Below are positions 10,914 through 22,349 of a stretch of DNA of 64,000 nt, in pieces (positions within the stretch are counted from its first letter, which is position 1; each line of letters starts with the position of its first letter). The notes below the pieces were generated by a model. That model was not told the DNA's origin, did no database searches, and worked only from the letters and a program-made list of their open reading frames with translations. Source of the DNA: Agapanthus africanus (lineage: Eukaryota > Streptophyta > Magnoliopsida > Asparagales > Amaryllidaceae); assembly GCA_030015575.1 (NCBI GenBank), contig CM057342.1, positions 617,921,348 to 617,985,347 on the forward strand, given 5' to 3'. A program made the position numbers and the translations under genes.

Positions 10914-12852
10914 AAATGACACAGAGGATTGTTAACGAGATTCACCAACTCTATGGCTAATTCCCGCTTGAGAACTGTTCAGGATTCAACTTCACTATCC
11001 AGTGACTTCTTACAGGTGGAGAAATTCAGATCTTTTATCAGGCCCAGATCTTAAAACTTTTACACTTGCAGGTGCTGAACACCTAAACTTTTTCCCAAAG
11101 GCTTAAATCCGAAACTTTTTACACTTACAGGTGGTGAACACCTAAATTTTTTACCAAGGTTCAAGTCCGAACCCTTGACAATGTGAAAATCTTAGACCTT
11201 TCTTCGTTAGGTCGTACAAATAAGAATTTAATCAAATCTTTACAAACCAACTATACAATCATATTGATCTCAAAGGATAAATCAAGTTTCGATTCAAGAG
11301 AGATAATGGATTGTGTTTTGAAGAATAAGAACGTTTAAAAACGATTCGAAGAAGTTTTTCAAAAAGATTAAGAAAAGTTTAAAATAGAAACTTCTTCGAC
11401 GATTTAGAGATTTTTCGATTCTAATGACTAGAAAAATCTAAAGCCCTGAAAGATCTTTTTTTTAAAAAGATTAGTAAAAACTTAAGAACGATTAAAGAAA
11501 TTTTCAAAAGGATAAAAAAAGTTGAAACAAAACTTCTTCGACAGCTAGAGACCTTTCGTTTTTAACGATTAGAAAATTCTAAAATCCTGAAAGATCTCTC
11601 TAAATGAGTAGTAAAAACTTAAGAACGAGAGAGTGACAAAGTTTTCACGAAAAGATTAAAGAACGAAGAAAATTCGAAAACGTGAAAACGATAAGTCAAA
11701 AGTTGTTAAAAACTCTTTGAAAATGGATCCTTTATATAGAAAAACAATGAAGGGCAGTTGGGATAGTTAGAATAACTGTCCCTGAAATTTAGGATCGTTA
11801 TTGGCGGTTTATAACCGTTGGAAGTTTAAATTTCAAACCGAAAACTGATTTTTGAAAAAGGGTACAACTGTTATGGACGTCCTAGTGGACGTCTGATGTC
11901 TAAAATACAACTGCTATGGACGTCCCCCATACGTCCATAGGGACGTCCTAGTGGACATATGATGTTTGATATATCAGACATAGATATTTAAAATAATTTT
12001 AAAAAGGATTTGGTTTGTTTTTGAAAACTCAAATAAAAAGTTTAGATGTTTCTTTAAGTAAATAGATATAGTATAAAAATTTAGAACTTGAAAAGAGATT
12101 CTAACCAATGAGATCGACTTTAGACTCAGAAAATAAAAATCTTGAATACCCCGTTGTGTGACTTCTTCGATATTTCCTTTGAACTTGCAATTTGGTCTTC
12201 AGAGTCGCTTGATGTCACTGTTATGATGCCGGTTGAAGTATTGATTGTTCTCTTACTTGAGTAATTCCAAAGTTGTAACACTTTTAACCAAGGTTCGGTG
12301 GTTTCGGCTGAAACCACCGACACGTGGTGATTTCGTATCGGTTTCGGTGGAGACCGATCGAAACCAACCGAGACCGATACGAAATCAACTATACAATATC
12401 GTTTCGGTCAAAACCTTTTAAACTAATTTTTATACCATTTTAACTGTTATTGTGATCACTGTAGGCTTTCATTGTTAGAAAACCGCAAAAAGCAAACCCA
12501 AACCAATATTAATACTTATCTAAGTACATTTTTCAATATATTTTGCATCATGGTTGGATTTTTAAATACTAGAATCATTGTCTTGTAATATAGAAGTATA
12601 AATTTAAGTATTTAATATATTTACACTTATGTATGTTGTATTACCGTCGAAAACCGAAACCCGAAACCCGAACCGAGATTAACGAAACCAGCCGAAACCT
12701 AGAGAAACTAATAAAAATATGAGAGACCGAAACCAAAACGGAAATCGAGTTCTCGAACCTTGCTTTTAACTTATCTGGCATGGTTAATAACATATAGTAT
12801 TTTTGAAATATGGTTTTTGTAAAATAATCAAAACTAAAGGGAACGAGACTCA
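10914..12852 (-). mobile_element. 3' LTR of Sirevirus-like copia (truncated, MITE-interrupted)
   Basis: This is a direct repeat of 17591-19157. Shared blocks include AATGACAYAGAGGATTG, the GGTGAACACCTA motifs repeated three times, a GGATCCTTTATATAGAAAA block (likely TATA) and the terminal GAGACTCA. About 140 bp present at the start of the right copy are missing here, so the outer end is truncated. A 474-bp hAT-type MITE sits at 12289-12762. The element reads on the minus strand, which makes this the 3' LTR. Confidence 0.88.
12289..12762. mobile_element. Non-autonomous hAT-type MITE (474 bp)
   Basis: The insert is flanked by the 8-bp duplication CTTTTAAC (12281-12288 and 12763-12770) and has terminal inverted repeats CAAGGTTCG / CGAACCTTG. 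The sister LTR at about 19070 has the uninterrupted site with one CTTTTAAC, giving a direct empty-site comparison. The interior is rich in CGGTTTCGG and CCGAAACC motifs in both orientations and has no transposase. An 8-bp duplication with short terminal repeats is the hAT signature. Confidence 0.93.
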
Positions 12853-12980
12853 ACAATCTTCCCGCTTTTGATATTTTTCAAAACTTAATTAATAATATTT
12901 AAGATATACATAATTTTAAAAAGATATGTATTCAAATGCTCCCCCTGAATATATGCATATTATTTCTCCCCTTTTTTAGA
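12853..12980 (-). promoter_or_regulatory. Polypurine tract(s) next to Sirevirus 3' LTR
   Basis: Immediately inside the LTR the + strand reads AATCTTCCCGCTTTT, then GCTCCCCCTGAAT and TTTCTCCCCTTTTTT. On the element strand these are purine runs. Several polypurine-tract modules before the 3' LTR are a known Sirevirus hallmark, supporting the lineage call. Confidence 0.6.
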
Positions 12981-14087
12981 AATATCAAAAAGTTAAAAGC
13001 ATGGAGGAGGAATTTAGAAAAGTGAGGTAGCAAGCGAATAGTGTATATATATATCAGCTATGCCTTTTATAGATCCTATTTATATTAAGAATGTACTTAA
13101 TCTCCCATACCAAGCTCTAGGGGCTTATTTGAGACTGTACAAAACTTTTTCTAATTTATAAATGTATTTAGGATGTTTATGATTTTCAAAACCTGGTGGT
13201 TGTGCTACATATACTTTTTCTATTTTACCATTCAAGAATGCACTTTTGACGTCCATTTGAAAAAATTTAAAGTTCTTGAAACTAGCGAAGGCTAATAATA
13301 TTTTAATAGCCTGAGTCTAGCAACGGGTATGTAAGTCTTGTCATAATCAATTCCTTCGACTTGATTATAACCTTGGGCAACTAATCGTGCTTTATTTCTT
13401 ACCATATTTCCGGACTTATCTAACTTATTTCTAAAAAGATGTTAATGAAGAAAAGATATCATAGGAGGGAAGTTCCTTCTATGGCGTCGGAAAAATGCAC
13501 CCTCCATGATTTTTTTCGACGATCGGCATATATCACCTCCATCTTTATCATCTAAAATATGGATACATCAAATTTCATGTGATTATACCATTTTTTCACC
13601 GTTGATTTAGATGGTGCAAAATTAATGGTTTACCGACAATAGAACTTTTTACATTGCTAATTTAATGGTGAAAAAGTGGTGGAATCACATGAAATTTGGT
13701 ATATGCACATCTTAGATGATAACGATGATGATGGATGCCGATCGTCGGAAAAAATGGTGGAGGTTGTATTTTTTTGACGCCATAGGAGGAAATCTCCTCC
13801 CATGGCCTCTTTCCTCCATTATTCTCTTCTAAAAATCCACCTAATACCAATTATAACTATGGGTTTTGGAACTAGTCTCCAAACTTTATTTCTTTCAAGC
13901 TGGTTTAACCAATCTTGCATTGTGTCTATCCAATACTCATCATTTTCAGCTTCTTTAAAATTCTTCGGTTCTATAACCGAAATAAACGCTGAATTGATGC
14001 ATAAGTTAAACGTTGATGACCTAGTAACTACTTTTTTATCTATATCTCCTATTATTAAGTCCTTAGGGTGATCTTTGTTTCTGTAGA
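12981..14087 (-). pseudogene. Sirevirus-like reverse transcriptase remnant (copia pol)
   Basis: The minus-strand translation of 13836-14087 and then 13040-13428 gives the N-terminal part of a copia reverse transcriptase. Recognisable pieces are NFKEAENDEYWIDTMQ, a KVWRLVPKP segment, FRNKLDKSGNMVRNKARLV and MDVKSAFLNG. The frame is broken by a Mutator-type MITE at 13438-13826, by stops, and by loss of everything after the fingers/palm start; the YVDD motif and RNase H are absent. Protease and integrase are also missing; a foreign LTR lies where they should be. The wording of the motifs (RNKLD, FLNGKI) is typical of Sirevirus-type pol. Non-functional. Confidence 0.85.
13438..13826. mobile_element. 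Mutator-type MITE (389 bp) inside RT remnant
   Basis: The insert is flanked by a perfect 9-bp duplication TTCTAAAAA (13429-13437 and 13827-13835). Long imperfect terminal inverted repeats of about 150 bp pair across the element, for example CTATGGCGTC with GACGCCATAG, CGACGATCGGCAT with ATGCCGATCGTCG, and CATGAAATTTG with CAAATTTCATG. Removing it restores a continuous RT codon series across the join, which fixes the borders. No transposase. A 9-bp duplication with long terminal repeats indicates Mutator-like origin. Confidence 0.9.
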
Positions 14088-16003
14088 TGTTGGGTTCCCT
14101 AGGGCGACAATAAGGTTTCGGGAGGTATCGTTCATGCCAATTTCAAAAATTTGCCGTACTAAAGAACCCTAACCTAGAATCTTAACTAGAGATTTAGACG
14201 AAACAACAATGTAAACAACTTTACATCCAAAGTGAACAAGGAATACAACCTTTGTAGACCGGTCCTTCACTTCAATAGCTCCGTGTAATAGTCATTTCGC
14301 TCCAAGTAGTGAACTTCCGGACTCTAGAAAGGCTCCACAAGATGAACGGGACAAGCTTACTTGAAGTCTTCGAGGCCGAAAATGATCTACGTCGAGGAGA
14401 CACCAACCAAAGCTATCTCTTCACTAAATTAGGGTTTAGTGAAGCAAACACCCTAAACTAAATGGCTAGTATAACAGACGATGATGAAGTAGGAATTTTG
14501 CTCACCTTAAATTTATTTTTCTCACAATATTTCTTCATCTCTCCAAACCCTAGAAAGCTTTTGGAGATGAGGAAGAAGATGAAGTGGAGATGAGAAATGA
14601 AACTCATGAGGTGAGAATAACAACCATGGGTGAGTTAGTGTCATACACTAACTCATGTAGAGAATAAACCCTGGCTAATATTAATGGTTAGGTTAACAAA
14701 TATTTATAAGTAAAACAAAATTAGTGGACTCGGTCAATGGTTCCACAAGCTTCTACAAGTTTGAACCATGTGATAATTTCCAACTAATTTGATTTACTTT
14801 AAATAAACAAAACCCTCACATTATTATAAGCATGGTGTAAGTCTTACACATCCATGAAACATGTATTATCTAGCATGACACAAAATAATGTACATTAATA
14901 TATATCACATATATACTAAGTGTACACAAATGAGAAAAAGAAATGTTTAGTGAGCAAATATTAGTTAATGTAAGTTAATATATCAAATATATAATTATAC
15001 ATTAAATTATCAAATCAACACTTGATTTAATAATCCGGCTATCACATACAACCGACTAATATAAAATGTAACAACTTATCGAATCAACACTTGATCCGAT
15101 AACCTGGCTATATCACATATAACCGATCGATATCACATATCGCGAGAATAGAATACGGTATCACATACGCGTATTAATCTGGGTCCCGCACATTACATAT
15201 GTGCTTCTACTTCGTTTCGCTTGAGCCAGAAAATCTCTGTGTAGGACTCTAAAGACTCGTCAATACGCCAGCAGTAGATGGTGATCATATCAGTCACCCA
15301 CAAGCCGCAAGCGGTCTGCTAAACGTAACGGCCACCCGGGTATTGAGCGATTAAAAGATCAACAAGCAAGCCTGCTCATGCTCCTGCGAATCCAATCAGT
15401 AACACTACCGTACAGTCCGGTCTTTTCGTCAGATATGTCGCATATCACAGCCTGGGGGTGGTAAAACGTCAGACCTCAATAGCCTGATAAGTCATGTCGA
15501 TACAAGGTCTATTACAGTTCGAGAAACTACTGATAACACTTACCAGTAAATCTCAGCAACCCTGACCAGGGATTTCCTGTTATGGCCAATCAACCATAGC
15601 GCAATATCAATCCTCAATACCGGGAGACACGAATCCCCTCCTATCGCTTATTGCCTCCATGTGACTCGGGACTGTACCTAAAAACCACCGTTTTGCACGA
15701 TCTCTTGAACGTGGTATGGTGGAAATCAAAGCACAGTGGAAATCACACAAGACTCTATGACGATCTCGGGTCGACAGACTAACCTATACCAGCGTCACCA
15801 GAGAACTGCTATCTGACGATAGGTATAATACCATTTAGGAGTTCTCGACGAGTCCGTTCAGTGTACCCAGTCTCCACTGAGCACCCGTATACCTTCTCTG
15901 ATGTCAAACACCAATGGATGTGGGATCATCCATCGTCCATCATATGGGTCAAGAAGCGCATACGCAAGTCTGCTATGGAGTATCGATGCCCTGTCTCGAT
16001 ACT
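14088..16003 (-). mobile_element. Truncated Angela/BARE-like copia LTR, inverted
   Basis: The start TGTTGGGTTCCCTAGG and the following 1.9 kb align in order with the LTR at 37974-40184. Shared blocks are CAACCTTTGTAGA, the ACGTAACGGCCA block, the GGTGGTAAA-CGTCAGACC block, CATGTGACTCGGGACTGTACC and the CCCTGTCTCGATA block. It stops at about 16003, where the complete LTR continues for another 280 bp or so to CTAACA. No target duplication can be shown because one end is lost. It sits between gag and RT remnants of the Sirevirus-like element, where protease and integrase would be. Confidence 0.82.
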
Positions 16004-17518
16004 CCAAAAAACCACCATTTTATAATATTGTGATGTGTCCTAAGGTGCAATAATAGTTACATGTAGAATTAACATACTTGTTTCCATATCTATAATAGTA
16101 TTTACTCCTGAATGGTTTAGATTTTGAGGTTAATTAGGAATATTTATCAAACCCAATACCTTCTTTCTTACAGTGTTTAATTGATACACCTAACATTACA
16201 CATCTAAATTATCTTTACTTTTTATGAATATTAGAAGCATTTTATCTTTTAAATCTACTTTTCTTTTTAAAACAAAATTTCAAAATTTAAAGTATTATTT
16301 GTCTTAATTAATGTATCATTAGTAGATGTTACGGATTTAATTTTTCATTTTCTAATTTAATTTCATTTATTTTAGTTAATTCTATATTAATTTTAGTGGA
16401 CATATTTGACTTTAATGTTTTATACTTAGAATTAACTCTATCATAATTATCCTTAAAAAAATGGTCGAGATCTATTAAATTTTGTTTACTAAAAGATTCT
16501 AAATCAAAGCCTTCATCTATTACCTCATCTTTTTTTGCCATAAAACACATGTTTACGACCTCTTCTGCTTCTGAGTCACTGGAACCAGTATCATCCCAAA
16601 TTGTTTGAAACGAACTTTTTCTGATTTCTTCTTTGACTTCCACTTATCCTTGTTTAATGTAAGACACTTCGATTTGGCCTGGCCTTCTTTGTTCATTCAA
16701 AATAATGAAGAATTTATTAGAATTAAGATTTTTATTTGATTTAAACATACCTTTTTTCGAAGAGAATTCTCTTGACTTCAGATACTTTCTGAAGTATTGC
16801 AATGTTGGCCATTTCGTCATCTTCGCTTTCGTCATCACTAAAAAATTCCTTAGTCTTGGACTTACTAGTTGATACCTCTAGCACGATATTTTTCCTTTGA
16901 GTGTCCTTTTCTTGCTTTCGCTTTAGATCTCTCAATTGCATTTCGTACGTCTTCAATTTGCCTATTAGGGAGTCAACAGTCAATTTTGTCATATCATTGG
17001 CTTTTTCGATGGCAGTGATCTTAGATTGCCATGAGATCGTTAGTGATCTCAGCAACTTATAATACTTTTCTTTCTTATCGAATTTCCTTTCTAGGTTAAA
17101 GTGTTATGTAATAACGTTGAATCTAGAATACATAGCGTCGATGGTTATATCGTCTTTCATTTGAAACATCTCATACTCGTGCATGAGACGGCTGATCTTA
17201 TTCTTTTTAACTTAACCGGTTCCTTCATGAGCGGTCTAAAGAGTATTCCAAATCTTATTTTCCGTTTGACACAGATATTCTATTGAATTCTTCTGAATTC
17301 AAAGAACAATGGAGTGCAGTCATTGCCTTGACATTAAATGCCATTGATCTCTTGTCGGCATCAGATAATGGATTCGTGGTAGGGGCGATAAAGGGCTTTT
17401 CAATGATTTCTAAGATTTCTATATCTATACACTGAAGGAAAACTCCAATCTTAGTTTTTCAGAATTGATAGTTGGTACCATTGAAAAGAGGAGGACGGTT
17501 AGTGGATTGTCTTTTCAT
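16004..17518 (-). pseudogene. Sirevirus-like gag remnant
   Basis: On the minus strand a gag frame opens near 17518 (MKRQSTNRPPLFNGTNY) about 70 bases after the primer-binding site. It continues in pieces through LTISWQSKITAIEKANDMTK, KLTVDSLIGKLKTYEMQLRD, a DDESEDDEMA segment, FKSNKNLNSNKF and IWDDTGSSDSEAEEVVNMCF. These are the order and wording of a Sirevirus/Opie-type Gag (UBN2-like capsid domain, then the zinc-knuckle region). The knuckle cysteines are lost, and several frameshifts and stops break it. The tail 16004-16328 is the degraded linker before protease. Non-functional. Confidence 0.85.
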
Positions 17519-17576
17519 GTGGTTTGCTATAGAATCAGATACTCAAGAAGTTAATTTTACAAAATGGAGTAATCTT

Positions 17577-17588
17577 GCTATGATACCA
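17577..17588 (-). other. Primer-binding site of the Sirevirus-like element
   Basis: The reverse complement reads TGGTATCATAGC just inside the 5' LTR. It matches the initiator-Met tRNA primer site TGGTATCAGAGC with one change, as expected for copia elements. It sets the LTR border at 17591 (TGAAAACAG). Confidence 0.75.
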
Positions 17589-17590
17589 AT

Positions 17591-19157
17591 TGAAAACAGT
17601 TTTAGAGGGGGTGAATAAGATTTTATGACAAATTTGGTGCAATTATGCGAAATTAAGAAATTTTGCAGCGAAATATAAATCAGAGTATAAAATAAACATA
17701 ATTTCACAAACACAGAATATGCAGAAAGAAAATGACATAGAGGATTGTCAAGGAGGTTCACCAACTCTGTGGCTAATTCCCGCCTGAGAACTCCTGCTCA
17801 GAATTCAACTTCACTATCCAGTGACTCTTTATGGGTGAAGAAACCCACATCTTTTACCAGCTCAGATCTTCGAACCTTTACACTTGCAGGTGGTGAACAC
17901 CTAGACTTTTTTCCAAAAGCTCAAGTCCGAAACCTTTTATATTTACAGGTTGTGAACATCTAGACTTTTTACCAAGGCTTAAGTCTAAAACCCTTTACAA
18001 TGTGAAGATCTTGGACCTTTTTTATTAGGCCGTACAAATAAGATTTTAATCAAATCTTTACAAATCAACTATACAATCCTATTGATCTTAAAAGATAAAT
18101 CAAGTATCGATTGAAGGGAGATGATGGATTGCGTTTTGAAGATTAAGAACGTTTAAAAACAATTCGAAGTTTTTCAAAAAGATTAAGTTTAAAACAAAAA
18201 CTTCGACGATTTAGAGATCTTTCAATTCTAATGATTAGAAAAATCTAAATCCCTGAAAGATCTCTTATTTAAAAAGATTAGCAAAAACTTAAGAACGATT
18301 AAAGAAGTTTTCAAAAGGATTAAGAAAAGTTGAAACAAAACTTTGACAACTAGAGATTTTCGTTTCTAATGAGTAAAAAATTCTAAAGCCCTCATAGATC
18401 TCCTCTCTAAATGAGTAGTAAAAACTTAAGAACGAGAGAGTGACAGAATTTTCACGAAGTGATTAAATAATGAAGAAAATTCGAAAACGTGAAAACGATA
18501 AGTCAAAAGTTGTTAAAAACTCTTTGAAAATGGATCCTTTATATAGAAAACAATGAAGAGTAGTTAGGACAGTTAGAAACCGTCCCTAAAATTTAGGACC
18601 GTTATTGGCGGTTTATAACCATTGGAAGTTTGAATTTCAAACCAAAAACAGATTTTTGAAAAAAGGTATAACTGCTATGGACGTCTGGACGGACGTCCGT
18701 CCTAGTGGACGTCTGATGTCTGATATACAACTGCTATGGACGTTCAAAGGGACGTCTGATGTCTGATATATTAGACACAAATGTTTACAATAATTTTAAA
18801 AAGGATTTGGTTTGTTTTTGAAAACTCTAATAAAAAGTTTAGATGTCTCTTAAGGTAAAGAGATCTAGTATAAAAATTTAGAACTTGAAAAGAGATTCTA
18901 ACCAATGAAATCGACTCTAAACTCAAAAAAATAAAAGTCTTGAATACTCCACTGTGTAATTTCTTCGATATTTCCTTTGAGGTCTTCAGAGTCGTTCGAT
19001 GTCACTGTTGTGATGCCAGTTGAAATGTTGATTGTTCTCTTGCTTGAGTAATTCCATTGTTATAGTACTTTTAACTTATCTGGCATGGTTAGTAACATAT
19101 AATATTTTTGAAATATGGTTTTTATAAAATAATCAAAACTAAAAAGAATGAGACTCA
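17591..19157 (-). mobile_element. 5' LTR of Sirevirus-like copia
   Basis: This 1.57-kb LTR (element orientation TGAGTC...CTGTTTTCA) is adjacent to the primer-binding site. It is the uninterrupted partner of 10914-12852 and provides the empty site for the hAT-type MITE. Both copies carry many substitutions, so this insertion is much older than the copia at 37974-48559. Confidence 0.88.
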
Positions 19158-20885
19158 TAGGTCAACAACTTCCTTGAGATATATGAGATATTGCAAAGTG
19201 CCCGGTAATTTTCCATGTTAATTCTCATTCTCTATCTCTGATTAAGTTTCATTATATTTCTTTGTTATTATTTTTATAACCACATTTCTATCTGGGAGTT
19301 TGAATTGAAAAGCCGATTCCAAGTACAACAACAACATTTTCCATGTTAATTTTTTATAACCACATTTCTATTCGAAATTTTGGGGTTGGTTATATAAATT
19401 ATTTTCTTCCATTTTGCTCTGTTAAGCACCATCTCCTCGGTTAAATAACGATTAACATGTCATTCTTAATTGTCTATATCCATGTTCATTTACGTCTTCC
19501 ACTGCCCCAATTACGTCATTAACTATAATTTTGTCGCTTCTTCTCACTGGGGCATTGCCGATACGCACTGATGTTATGTACTTACTGTTTATAATATTGC
19601 CTTCCCGCAATAGATCTTCCAATTCTATTTTATGCTCTGAACCTGTTGGAGAGTTTCCATCAGTAGTTCTGTCAGGAAACACTAAAATGATCAACAAATA
19701 TCCCATACACTGGATTGCATTAAGTTAGGCATTGCTGTATTAATCCCAAAACTCGTTGAATTCATCAAAGAATGGGATCTTCTTTCCACAGTAGAAGTAT
19801 TCTGGTATCTGGTTTCTTTTTATTTTGGAGAAAAAGCTTTCATGTCTTGTGATTTTCTCTCCACATCACAAGCTAAATTGCTTTCCATTTTCCTTTTGTT
19901 TTTGTGTATTCCGGGGGCACTTGTTGTTCTCACTAATCACTAAGTCATCTTCAACATGATGCTGAGATGTATGTAGATTTACTATTCCAATTTTTATCGT
20001 TCTAATTGATTTCATTGGGTTGTTTTATTTCAGGATTGTTATTGCGGACGCTTAACAATGTGGAAAGAGAAGAAGGATATCACGAAAAAATTTATGTAAA
20101 ATACATGCATTTTGCCATATCAAGTGTTGGATGCTGAGTGATGTATAAAAAGAGATGGAAACACGATAAAAGATACGAGATATGTGTTAAATTGTTTAGT
20201 TAATTCTTTTGATTTTATGGGACCTTTTCATCATGGCTCTTCTCAATTTGGATGCTCCAGTACATTATTTCCAACATTTAAATTCAGCAGAGATTTGTCA
20301 AAGACTTCAGAGTGCTGCTGCTGCTGTGCAATAGATTGATTCTTTGGACTGAAGAAAAGAGGAAGCCCATGTGATGAAGAGGTAAGTTCTACATTATACA
20401 GCTCAAATAAAGTTATGTGGTGCATATATTACTTCACCTTTGTACTCAAGAAAGAGGCATTATTCCTCATAGGTTGAACAGATGCAATGATGTGTTTGCT
20501 TAGATTGAAAAGGAAATTGGGGAGAGGATGAAATCAAGGCTCAACATGCTCAATGCTGCCTTTTTATTGTTGAATTTTGTTGCACATAGCATGCATGTAG
20601 ATGAAATCCCAAAACTAATTTTGTTGCACATAGCATGCATGCTCATATAGTTCTCTTGTTCAGAAATTTGATGTTAGTGAAAAGATAATTGGTCTTGGAT
20701 TTTAAAATTTCAACTTCGAAAAGAAGCTTACTATTTTTTGTAGCAGATTCATGTTCGATGAAAAAGAGTTGGTGATTTATAACCCTGGCTTCTAAAAATG
20801 ATTCACTTAAAACGGTAGATATAAATAAGCGGAGTATATGTGAATGTTAAGATCTTATGAAAATGATTTATGTTTTCATCAACAG
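19158..20885. other. Intergenic region, no recognised gene
   Basis: AT-rich sequence with two features. An exon-like minus-strand open frame (19452-19706) contains GSEHKIELEDLLREGNIINS and follows a T-rich stretch ending CTGACAG; it looks more protein-like than its surroundings but I do not recognise it. A 44-bp direct duplication (units starting 20573 and 20617, AATTTTGTTGCACATAGC) also occurs. The minus-strand frame at 20243-20425 is likewise unrecognised. The 5' exon of the adjacent glycosyltransferase pseudogene was not found here. Confidence 0.4.
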
Positions 20886-22294
20886 ATAGTGGAATGGGGT
20901 CGGCCATCCATGATCGACGCGGAGCGGCGCCTCCTCGCCACTGCCCTCCTCGACCCCTCAAATCAATGGTTTATCCTCCTCTAGGAGTCATGCATTCCCT
21001 CTTTTCAACTTCGCTTTCACCTACATCCAACTCTTCCACTCTCCACTCAGTTTCCTCGGCTACTTCGATGACCCTCGAAAGCCCGTCCGTGGCAGGTAAA
21101 TGGAAATTAGTAATGGAAAGTATATTATCTGATATTTTCCTAAATCGCCACCTTCGGCATATTAGATTTGTTTTTAGATTATTTTTGTTACATGTTAATT
21201 GGCTTGTTTATCATAAGGGTTGCATTTAGTTTGGGTACACTGTGCTCATCGAACAATGGCAGAACCTGCCCTAATTTTTCTTTTGGAATAATAATTATTT
21301 TGCAGCTGCTTTATGCCTCAATGTTTTTCATAATCTCTCTGTGTTGGAAAATAAAAATCAAGATGAAGATTAACAGTCATATATATGATGATGGATCTAC
21401 TTACTATTATTAATTGATCCAAACAATCAATATTTCGATAACTAGAGAAAACCTTAATAAATGAAGTTTGATGTTGATTCCCTATTATCTATGGCTAGTT
21501 CAGGTACAACCTTAATAAATGAAGTTTGATGTTGTTTACCGGGTATCATGTTGCATTGTGGTGTAATTTGTCTTTTGGTATGAGATATTTTTTGTTGCAC
21601 AGCGAACGTTATATATTGTGTTTTAAAAAATTCCATCGGCAAGAATGCTTATCCGTTGGGATTCGAACCCATGATCTTCCGATTTGTTTGGACGTCTTGC
21701 CATTTAGGCCATAAGTATATTTCAAAATTTTCAATATCTATAATCCTATATATTTGTTATAATTTTATATATAATATTATATTAAAATAATATAAAATAT
21801 ATATAGCCGTATAATTTGTATAAAACGTTTAATCACTGAATAATCCGATTAAACGCTAAACACCTCCCAAATGAATAGTGAACGAATACGTGTTTTACAA
21901 CATTGCTCTCCAGGACTGGAGAAAAGGGTCCCAGTGGTTAGCCATCCGTCGCACGCTAGCCGTCGACATCGTATCGGACCGCACGTACTATCCCGTGTTT
22001 TGGGAGCAATGCAGGCCGCCGTGCTACATGGACGAGCATTACCTGCCAACGCTTGTCAACAAGTTGCACCCATGGCGGAATTCGAACAGGAGCGTGACGT
22101 GGGTTGAATAGTCGAGGGGCGGGTCCCACCCTGCGATGTATAGGAAAATGGATGTTTCCGTCGGGCTGGTGAAGAGGATCAGGAGAGGGGGTGATGGGTG
22201 TGTGCATAATGGGAATGTGAGTGAGGCTTGCTTCTTGTTTGCTCGGAAGTTTCATGCCAATTTATACTTTGGCGCCGTTTATGGAGTTAGCTAG
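20886..22294 (+). pseudogene. Core-2/I-branching (GT14, BC10-like) glycosyltransferase pseudogene
   Basis: Two exon remnants are visible. Exon A (20886-21095) follows an acceptor (CAACAG) and ends at a donor (CAG/GTAAAT). It encodes VEWGRPSMIDAERRLLATAL, then a PSNQWFILL segment, then ESCIPLFNF and FDDPRKPVRG. Exon B (about 21914-22294) encodes DWRKGSQWLAIRRTLAVDIV, then QCRPPCYMDEHYLPT, a TWVE-stop-SRGGSHPAMY segment and LFARKFHANLYF. The family are Golgi type II membrane glycosyltransferases of plants. There is a TAG at 20982 and another at 22109, and the N-terminal membrane anchor, first catalytic-domain exon and normal C-terminus are missing. The separating sequence (21096-21913) holds a SINE-like fragment and a short direct repeat (about 21452 and 21509). 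A broken, probably fragmentary gene copy. Confidence 0.85.
21640..21715 (-). repeat. tRNA-derived SINE-like fragment
   Basis: On the minus strand a box-A-like TGGCCTAAATGG (21701-21712) lies about 30 bases before a perfect box B, GGGTTCGAATCC (21659-21670). The sequence does not fold into a full tRNA, so a SINE head or another tRNA-like relic is more likely than a working tRNA gene. It lies in the intron of the GT14 pseudogene. Confidence 0.5.
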
Positions 22295-22349
22295 AACTCT
22301 GATGATATACTAAAGAAGATAACGTGGCTGCGTAGACACTGTTTTACAT

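Noticed and set aside
21655-21715. Possible tRNA gene on the minus strand
   Set aside because: Has box A and box B but no consistent cloverleaf or acceptor stem; treated as SINE-like.
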